Assembly (NCBI GenBank): GCA_025352915.1
Contig: JANXSA010000530.1
Location: 1 to 6,289 of the forward strand
Reading direction: 5' to 3'
DNA: 6,289 nucleotides
From: Rhodospirillales bacterium
GTDB taxonomy: Bacteria > Pseudomonadota > Alphaproteobacteria > Acetobacterales > Acetobacteraceae
In this document: positions 1-4,407 of the stretch, in pieces
How positions within the stretch are numbered: the first letter of the stretch is position 1
Layout of the letters: each line of letters begins with the position of its first letter
The notes under the pieces: model-generated
What the model was told of the DNA's origin: nothing
Seen by the model: only the letters and a program-made list of their open reading frames with translations
Database searches by the model: none
Position numbers and translations under genes: made by a program

Positions 1-105
1 GAAGACATCGTCCAAGCCTGCGCCACCGCATGGCGCTTCCTCATCGCCGATCCAGGCCGCATCCGTTCCATCGCAACGCGGGAGTGGGCATGTGTCAGCC
101 TTTGA
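1..105 (+). CDS. IS630-family transposase, C-terminal end only (partial)
   Basis: Reading frame 1 is open from the window edge and ends at TGA 103-105, giving 34 residues. They include an A-W-R-F-L-I-A-D-P-G-R-I segment and, a few residues later, S-I-A-T-R-E-W-A. This matches the usual C-terminal tail of IS630 (Tc1/mariner-like DDE) transposases, where a helix with a conserved Trp is followed by 'I-x-S-I-x-x-R-x-W'. The catalytic DDE core lies outside the window. The stop is about 15 bases from the presumed right end of the element, which is typical spacing. The frame is too short for routine ORF calling, so it rests on motif recognition. What would be seen with the rest of the element (intact or frameshifted) cannot be judged here. 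Confidence 0.8.
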   Translation, partial: EDIVQACATAWRFLIADPGRIRSIATREWACVSL

Positions 106-119
106 GCGGGTTGGTATAA
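1..119 (+). mobile_element. Right end of an IS630-family insertion sequence
   Basis: The transposase tail is followed by gcgggttggtataa and then TA (120-121). IS630-family elements insert at TA dinucleotides and commonly end in a 'ggtataa'-like terminal repeat, so the boundary is placed at about 119 with TA 120-121 as the target duplication; TA 117-118 or 115-116 are alternatives. Immediately beyond the boundary, the minus strand becomes coding for a sensor protein that is cut short at this point, which supports the junction. The left end and its matching inverted repeat are outside the window, so the exact terminus is inferred. Confidence 0.6.
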
Positions 120-535
120 TACAACAGGCGCCGCAGCGTGAGCACATCCTCGACCGACCCGGTGGCCTCGCTCTCCAGCAGGGCATGCAGATGCTTGATG
201 CTTTGGCGATGCGCGGCGGCCAGCAACAACACCTCGACCGGCCGCTCCACCGTCGCCGCGCGTTCGATCGCGCGGCGATGGCTGGTCAGCGCCTCCTGGA
301 TCCGCACGGCGCGCGCCGTGCCATCCAGGCTGTCATGCACCAGCCGGTCGGCGGTGTCCGTCAGCGTCCCGGCGTTGCGAAAACTGCTGCCGGCCTGGAA
401 CGCCAAGGCGGCGACCAGCAGGAAGGCGACGGCATACAGCTTGGCCGAGACTCCCATGTGCCGTGCCACGCTGTCGCGCCAACGGCGCGGTGCGGCGGGT
501 GCTGCGTGCCCAGCTTGGGTCCCAGCGTCGTTCAT
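95..535 (-). pseudogene. Truncated membrane sensor, probably methyl-accepting chemotaxis protein N-terminus, interrupted by IS630
   Basis: The frame encodes 146 residues. Residues 1-30 are a basic cytoplasmic lead (RRW, R, K). Residues about 32-52 (LYAVAFLLVAALAFQAG) are one transmembrane helix. The rest is an amphipathic helical periplasmic stretch (DTADRLVHDSLDGTARAVRIQEALTSHRR...), as in four-helix-bundle sensor domains of chemotaxis receptors or related signalling proteins. The final residues, roughly YTNPLKG and the TGA stop, are read from the inserted IS element, so native sequence ends near codon 139. No second transmembrane helix, HAMP or signalling domain remains, so the product cannot signal. 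The ATG at 533-535 has no clear Shine-Dalgarno; an internal ATG at residue 27 (MGVSAKLY) is an alternative. The receptor class is inferred from topology; a sensor kinase or diguanylate cyclase N-terminus would look similar. Confidence 0.65.
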
Positions 536-696
536 CGCGCCGCGCTGGCAAGGCAGCCGGCGCGGTGGCGTTTCGGTTGATGGGGTGGCCTGGAACCATG
601 CATCACGGGTCTGCTCCGTTCGGGACAGGCGAGCGTCCGCGGACGAACCGCGATGCCTGAACCGGCGCAGACTGCTATGCCGGAGTTGCGGAAGGG

Positions 697-1686
697 TTAC
701 CGGGGCCGCGCGTTTGCGGCATTTTCAATCAACTGGGCGAGGAAATGCATATCGCCCACCGCTTCGCCCAGGCCCGTCGCTTCGCCCAGGCCCGCCAGCG
801 CGATGTCGAATGCCGCCGGGGTGGCTGTCGCGGCGTCGAGCAAGAGCGGGGTGCCGGGCAGCGACGCGCCGCCGCCGGCCCGGCGCACCTCGACCAGCCA
901 GGGCTGGCCGGCCGGCAGGTTGGGTGCGAAGCGCCATGCGAAGCCATGCCGGATGGAGCCCCGCTGGGTGGAGCCGGATGGCGGCAGGTCCGGACGCGGA
1001 AGATCGGCCGGGAACTGGGCCACGACCCTGCCGCCCACCACCACCTCCAGCACGACAACGCGATCCGGTGCTGCGGAGTCCAGCGCCCATCCGGTGACCC
1101 CCGCCCGATCGGCGTGCTCCATATATCCGGCCAGCACACCCGTTGGCGCGGCGCCGGCCAGGCGCCGCAGGGTTGCGACGGCGGGCGCGTCATCGCTGGC
1201 CCGGCGCCGCGCCGCAGCGGCGCCGGCCGGGGCCAGCATTACCCCCGCCGCCATCAGCGATCCGTCATCGGCAAGCGCCAGCAGGACCATCCGCGCGTCG
1301 TCGTCCAGCCGCCGGATCTCCCGCCCGTCGACCAGGAGATCGGCGGTGATCCAGCCGCCGTCCAGGCGGACGCACTGCGCGGGGCCCAGCAGCAGCGGCG
1401 CCGCCGGCATGCCGAAACCCAGCGCGCCGGCCGCGATCCGGACCGGCGGCGCCAGCCCCAGCCGGCGGAATGCCGCCGCCGGCAGCGCAACGTGATGCAC
1501 CTCGGTCAGCATCAGCGCCCGGCCGCCGCCACCCAGCACGGTGCCACCGCGCTGCAGCCGCTCGGCCGGCACCGGCCCGTCCGGGGTGGCGACCAGGGTG
1601 CCGGCGCCAACGCCCTCGCCGTTCCACAGCAACGGACGCCTGGATGCGGCGAAATCGGGGGAAAAGGCGATCGGGCGCGGGGACAG
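697..1686 (-). CDS. Hint-like domain protein with C-terminal GWALD module; start uncertain
   Basis: Numbered from the chosen start, residues about 27-125 resemble a Hint_2 (intein-like) domain: GTLVATPDGPVPAERLQRG, then PPVRIAAGALGFGMPAAPLLLGPAQ and a WITADLLVDGREI strand. The usual first Cys ('CF.AGT') is replaced by VGAGT, and the usual 'SPDHA/SPGHA' reads GPAQC, so the nucleophile and the His are both missing. Residues about 187-290 carry GYMEHADRAGVTGWALD...VVLEVVVGGRVVAQFPADLPRPDL...HGFAWRF. This is a module I recall beside Hint domains and in glycosyltransferases of alphaproteobacteria. The tail ends GLGEATGLGEAVGD...LAQLIENAANARPR*, TAA at 697-699. The frame stays open to an ATG at 1881, but that extension is Arg/Pro-rich and contains a terminator-like hairpin. 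The protein-like sequence begins at SPRPIAFSPDFAAS, where CTG 1684-1686 has GGAG seven bases upstream. TTG 1630-1632 is the other candidate. The function is unknown; a surface or secreted role is only a guess. Confidence 0.7.
   Translation of the reverse strand: MSPRPIAFSPDFAASRRPLLWNGEGVGAGTLVATPDGPVPAERLQRGGTVLGGGGRALMLTEVHHVALPAAAFRRLGLAPPVRIAAGALGFGMPAAPLLLGPAQCVRLDGGWITADLLVDGREIRRLDDDARMVLLALADDGSLMAAGVMLAPAGAAAARRRASDDAPAVATLRRLAGAAPTGVLAGYMEHADRAGVTGWALDSAAPDRVVVLEVVVGGRVVAQFPADLPRPDLPPSGSTQRGSIRHGFAWRFAPNLPAGQPWLVEVRRAGGGASLPGTPLLLDAATATPAAFDIALAGLGEATGLGEAVGDMHFLAQLIENAANARPR
760..795 (-). repeat. 18-bp tandem duplication inside the Hint-protein gene
   Basis: On the plus strand cgcttcgcccaggcccgt (760-777) is repeated at 778-795 with one change in the last base. 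On the coding strand it gives the in-frame duplication GLGEAT-GLGEAV near the protein C-terminus. The unit is a multiple of three, so it lengthens the protein without breaking the frame. It looks like a recent slippage event. Confidence 0.85.
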
Positions 1687-1770
1687 GGCACAACTCCGGC
1701 GGCGGGCGGGGTGGCGGGATACTGCCGGTGAAGCCGGGTTGTGGCGAGGGGGTGCGCGGGTGGCGGGGAC

Positions 1771-1808
1771 AAAACTGGCCCGACCGCGGGGGATGATGCG
1801 GTCGGGCC
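1771..1808 (-). terminator. Hairpin plus T-run, Rho-independent terminator-like, minus strand
   Basis: ggcccgaccgc (1777-1787) and gcggtcgggcc (1798-1808) form a perfect 11-bp GC-rich stem with a 10-base loop. On the minus strand the stem is followed by AGTTTTG (T's at 1774-1771), the form of an intrinsic terminator, though the T-run is short. It lies about 90 bases upstream of the likely start of the Hint-domain gene and has no gene directly before it on that strand. It could end a small RNA started near 1920 or act as an attenuator in a leader. It also argues against the far-upstream ATG (1881) as the start of the Hint-domain gene. Confidence 0.45.
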
Positions 1809-1825
1809 GATCCCACGAAGGGATC
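1809..1825. other. Small hairpin next to the terminator-like stem
   Basis: gatccc (1809-1814) and ggg atc (1820-1825) form a perfect 6-bp stem around the 5-base loop acgaa. On the minus strand it immediately precedes the larger stem at 1777-1808, so a minus-strand transcript would carry two consecutive hairpins. Confidence 0.5.
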
Positions 1826-1855
1826 AAGTCGGGCCGGTTCCCTGAAGAGGCCTTC

Positions 1856-1891
1856 GGGGCCAGCCATCTGGGGCCAGCCATCTGGGGCCAG
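1856..1891. repeat. 14-bp tandem repeat, 2.6 copies
   Basis: The unit ggggccagccatct occurs at 1856-1869 and 1870-1883 without a mismatch, and ggggccag follows at 1884-1891. The unit length is not a multiple of three, which fits non-coding DNA. On the plus strand the last partial copy runs into aggaggt (1890-1896), a perfect Shine-Dalgarno-like string with no start codon at a usable distance. On the minus strand this string reads ACCTCCT. Confidence 0.85.
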
Positions 1892-1954
1892 GAGGTAGCT
1901 CTGCGAGCCGGCCTCCGAACATCTGTTGTGTGTCACGGCGGCCGCGGCGAGGCA

Positions 1955-1968
1955 TTGATCGAGATCAA
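1955..1968. promoter_or_regulatory. FNR/FixK/Anr-type binding site
   Basis: TTGAT-CGAG-ATCAA has both half-sites of the FNR consensus TTGAT-N4-ATCAA without a mismatch. FNR, Anr and FixK proteins (CRP/FNR superfamily) bind such sites and usually activate when centred about 41.5 bases upstream of transcription start. In the plus direction that predicts a start near 2003, with TGTCAT (1993-1998, four of six matches to TATAAT) close to the expected -10 position; transcription would then run into the TPR gene. In the minus direction it predicts a start near 1920, with no good -10 match (CACACA), running towards the Hint gene. The site is symmetric, so it cannot itself decide direction. The match is strong; function is inferred. 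Confidence 0.6.
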
Positions 1969-2083
1969 AGCCGTCATGGCGGCGCGCGGGCATGTCATGC
2001 GGAGACCGCAAGGATGCCAAGCCGGCCGCCCGGGCGGGCGGGAACGCATTGACCGCAAGGGCACCGGCGCCGTAGAGGCTGTT

Positions 2084-2151
2084 AGTCTGGAGAGGGTGGC
2101 AGTCTTAAGCGGTTGGCAACCTTGATAGGCTGACAGTCTTGCGCCTTGCGG
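2084..2151. repeat. Degenerate 17-bp tandem periodicity upstream of the TPR gene
   Basis: Four consecutive 17-base blocks start at 2084, 2101, 2118 and 2135. Blocks 1 and 2 (AGTCTGGAGAGGGTGGC and AGTCTTAAGCGGTTGGC) agree at 13 of 17 positions. Blocks 3 and 4 each agree with block 2 at about 10 of 17, chiefly through the leading AGTCTT/AACCTT. It may be an old tandem repeat or a series of protein sites; chance cannot be excluded for the two weaker blocks. Confidence 0.35.
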
Positions 2152-2178
2152 CGGCTTTATTTCGCGAGCGCCTGGTTC

Positions 2179-2183
2179 GGGAG
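2179..2183 (+). promoter_or_regulatory. Ribosome binding site that fixes the TPR gene start
   Basis: GGGAG lies seven bases upstream of ATG 2191. This favours ATG 2191 over the in-frame TTG at 2146, which would add 15 residues (RRLYFASAWFGSGA...) and has no comparable purine-rich site in front of it. Confidence 0.65.
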
Positions 2184-2190
2184 CGGTGCA

Positions 2191-4407
2191 ATGCTGGGTT
2201 GGCTCAGGACCTATCTGGAGCGACGCCGGCGCCGGGCCTTGCGGGCCGCCAAGATGGCTGCCGAGTCCGCCGAGATGGCCGCGATGCTGCATCCCACCGC
2301 GCCGAAGCGCAGCCGCAAGAGGAAATGGTTTGGCCTGGTCGAAGACCGGTCGCGCCGGTCCGCGGCGGCTGCGGCGGATCACCCGGCCGCCGTTGCGCGA
2401 CCCGCCGCCGCGCCGCCGGCGGTTGTCCCGGCAGCAGCGCCAATGCCCGCCCGGGCGGCCGTGCCGCCGCCTATGCCCGCCCGGGCGGCTGTGCCGCCGC
2501 CTATGGCCGTACGGGCGGCTGTGCCGCCGCCGATGGCGGTCCCGGTGGCGGCCCCCGCCCAGTTTGCCCTCCCCATGGTGGCTGACGCGCCGGCCCATCC
2601 GGTGGCGGATCGCGGCGAGCCGGAACTCTATGGCCCGCCGCGGCCGCCGGCCCGTCCGGTTCATACCGCCGTAAAACCGTCACCGGCAGCGGACATCCCG
2701 GCCGCGATGCCGGCCGGACCAGCCGCCATGGCAGAGGTGCCGGCTGCGGCGGCGCCCGTGGACGCCGGCGTGATGGCCGCGCCGGTCATGATGCGTGCGC
2801 CCATCGTTGTCGCGGCACCGGCCTCGGGCCCGCGCGCCGGCTGGCTGCTGGCGTCGTTCGGCTGGGTGTTGCGCACCGCCGTGATCGTCGCGCTGATCGG
2901 CGCCGTCGTGGCGCTGGCGGGCTGGCCGGTCTGGCGCGAAAGCCGGCGTTTCGACGTCGAGATCATGCCGATTTCGATGCCGCCCGCCCTCGCCGCAAGC
3001 GGGCTTGGCCCGGAGGTGGCCGCCGGCCGGTTGCTGGACGCGCTGGAGGCGGTTGCCGTGAAGACGCTCGCGAACACCCGAAACCGTCCGAGCAAGGACG
3101 ACCTGGGCCCCATTCCCGCCATCTCGGCGGCGACCAGTGGCATCACGCTGCGCAGCCTGGCCAGCCTGTTGCGCGACCTGCGCGGCCTGCCGACGCGGCG
3201 CATTGCCGGCGAAGTCACCGTGTTGGCGGACGGGCGGATCGCGGTGCGGCTGCGCGTGCCCGGTGCCGGCCAGGTCGCGGCGGCCGAGGGCGAGGATGTC
3301 GACCAGAGCTTCGCGGCGGTGGCGCCCGAGATTTGGCGGCGGCTGAACCCGCTGGTTTACGCCTGGCATGTCGCCGATGGCGGCGGCTCGGAAGAGCTGG
3401 TCCGGCCCAAGCTGGTGGCGCTGGCGCAGGAGACGCGCCTGCCGCCGCCGGTCGAATTCCGGGTATCCGTGCTGTACACGCGCTCGCTGGTGCGCAGCGG
3501 CCGGGCCGAGGAGGCGCTGGCCACCATCGAGGGGCTGGAGCGGCGCGGCGCCGCCTATCCGCTGCTGTGGAACGTCAAGGCGCAGGCGCTGGCCGACCTG
3601 GGCCGCACCGAGGCGGCGCTGGACGCCCAGAAACAGGCGGTGGTCACCGAGGGCACTTCGGTCTGGTCGCATATCAGCTCGGCGCATCTGTTGATGAAGC
3701 TGGGCAAGCCGCGCGATGCGCTGACCGACCTGCAATCGGCGCGCCGGCTGGCGCCGAACAACTTCGACGCGGTGCTGCTGGAAAGCATGGTGCTGCTGAG
3801 TGTTGACCGGCCGTTGGAGGCACTGGGGCTGATCAGCCGGGTGATCGACGCGCGGCCGAACCTGCCGGGGGTGCAGGAGGCGCTGGGCAACGCGCTGCTG
3901 GCCAATGGCCGGCCGGATGAGGCGATTGCCGCCTTTGACGTTGAGATCGCACGCAACCCGGGCGGGTCCTCAGTGCGGCTGTCGCGGGCCAACGCGCTGC
4001 GGGCGCTGCGCCGGCCGGAGGAGGCGCTGGTGGCGATCGATGCGATCCTGCGGATATCGCCGCGCGACGGCACCGCCACCGGCATGCGCGGCTGGACCCT
4101 GCTGGAGCTTGGCCGGGCGGACCAGGCGTTGGCACTGTTCGAGCTGATGCTGAAGTCCAAGGCCGAGGACGCGGCCGCAATGCACGGCCGCGGCATGGCG
4201 CTGGCGGCCCTCGGCCGGCGGCCCGAGGCGATCGGCGCGCTGGTGCAGATGCTGGAGCTGCAGCCGTCCAACCGTCGCGTTGCCGCCGACCTGGCGCGGG
4301 TGCGCGGCGTGCCACCCCCCGGCGCCCGCCCGCCTGGCGCGGCCACGCCGGCATCGCCAAGCCCGCCGGCAACGCCCCCGGCAACTCCCCCGGCCGCGCG
4401 GCCTTAG
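2191..4407 (+). CDS. Membrane-anchored tetratricopeptide repeat protein
   Basis: The gene encodes 738 residues. Residues 1-60 are strongly basic (LERRRRR, KRSRKRK). Residues about 60-210 are a Pro/Ala-rich, probably disordered linker that includes three to four copies of a ten-residue repeat (MPARAAVPPP). Residues about 226-248 form one transmembrane helix (VLRTAVIVALIGAVVALAGWPVW). Residues about 255-395 form a folded region beginning EIMPISMPPALAASGLGPEV and continuing AAGRLLDALEAV. I recall a similar 'PP-x-L-x-x-x-G-L' segment before TPRs in other alphaproteobacterial proteins, but know no name for it. Residues about 428-700 hold about eight TPR units, such as ALGNALLANGRPDEAIAAFD and GWTLLELGRADQALALFELM. 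The tail is Pro-rich (GARPPGAATPASPSPPATPP). The N-terminus is probably cytoplasmic and the TPR part periplasmic, suggesting a scaffold, but the partner is unknown. The FNR-type box at 1955 may control it. Start chosen from GGGAG seven bases before ATG. Stop TAG 4405-4407 abuts the convergent MATE gene. Confidence 0.88.
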   Translation: MLGWLRTYLERRRRRALRAAKMAAESAEMAAMLHPTAPKRSRKRKWFGLVEDRSRRSAAAAADHPAAVARPAAAPPAVVPAAAPMPARAAVPPPMPARAAVPPPMAVRAAVPPPMAVPVAAPAQFALPMVADAPAHPVADRGEPELYGPPRPPARPVHTAVKPSPAADIPAAMPAGPAAMAEVPAAAAPVDAGVMAAPVMMRAPIVVAAPASGPRAGWLLASFGWVLRTAVIVALIGAVVALAGWPVWRESRRFDVEIMPISMPPALAASGLGPEVAAGRLLDALEAVAVKTLANTRNRPSKDDLGPIPAISAATSGITLRSLASLLRDLRGLPTRRIAGEVTVLADGRIAVRLRVPGAGQVAAAEGEDVDQSFAAVAPEIWRRLNPLVYAWHVADGGGSEELVRPKLVALAQETRLPPPVEFRVSVLYTRSLVRSGRAEEALATIEGLERRGAAYPLLWNVKAQALADLGRTEAALDAQKQAVVTEGTSVWSHISSAHLLMKLGKPRDALTDLQSARRLAPNNFDAVLLESMVLLSVDRPLEALGLISRVIDARPNLPGVQEALGNALLANGRPDEAIAAFDVEIARNPGGSSVRLSRANALRALRRPEEALVAIDAILRISPRDGTATGMRGWTLLELGRADQALALFELMLKSKAEDAAAMHGRGMALAALGRRPEAIGALVQMLELQPSNRRVAADLARVRGVPPPGARPPGAATPASPSPPATPPATPPAARP
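2443..2562 (+). repeat. 30-bp in-frame repeats in the Pro/Ala linker of the TPR gene
   Basis: Units begin with ATG at 2443, 2473 and 2503, with a partial fourth at 2533. The first two (atgcccgcccgggcggc...) differ at a single base, and the third has three changes around its Arg codon. Each unit encodes ten residues of the type M-P-A-R-A-A-V-P-P-P. They lie in the predicted cytoplasmic linker, where length variation should be tolerated. Confidence 0.85.

Larger units (their letters stand above)
1687..2190. other. About 500 bases between divergent genes without a convincing gene
   Basis: All frames here translate to Arg/Pro/Gly-rich sequence with no recognisable domain. The longest readings are extensions of frames from flanking genes. 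The stretch holds a hairpin followed by a T-run on the minus strand (1771-1808), a small GATCCC/GGGATC hairpin (1809-1825), a 14-bp tandem repeat (1856-1891), an FNR/FixK-type box (1955-1968), a GC palindrome near 2030 and weak 17-bp periodicity (2084-2151). A 27-codon ATG frame (1992-2075) exists but has no supporting evidence. The density of signals suggests a regulatory or RNA-encoding region serving the two divergent genes. Confidence 0.6.

Noticed and set aside
634..645. 12-bp perfect palindrome cgtccgcggacg between the sensor and Hint genes
   Set aside because: It has no T-run for a terminator and no recognised operator pattern. Short GC palindromes are common at this composition.
138..1731. 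Long plus-strand open frames (138-1097, 653-1495, 745-1731)
   Set aside because: They are opposite-strand shadows of the sensor pseudogene and the Hint-like gene, and their translations are low-complexity Arg/Ala/Pro/Ser sequence.
1856..1930. Possible tRNA gene near the ggaggtagctctgcgagcc stretch
   Set aside because: No T-loop motif (GTTCRAN), no anticodon arm and no acceptor stem pairing could be found on either strand.
1992..2075. 27-codon plus-strand frame starting ATGTCATGC just after the FNR-type box
   Set aside because: No good ribosome binding site and no recognisable peptide. The ATG overlaps the possible -10 element, so it is unlikely to be translated from that promoter.
2443..2562. 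Possible CRISPR-like array from regular 30-bp repeats
   Set aside because: The copies are contiguous with no spacers and lie in frame inside a coding gene.
1933..2664. 243-codon minus-strand frame opposite the start of the TPR gene
   Set aside because: The His/Arg/Gly-rich repeats are the antisense reading of the TPR gene's Pro/Ala linker. It has no ribosome site or domain.
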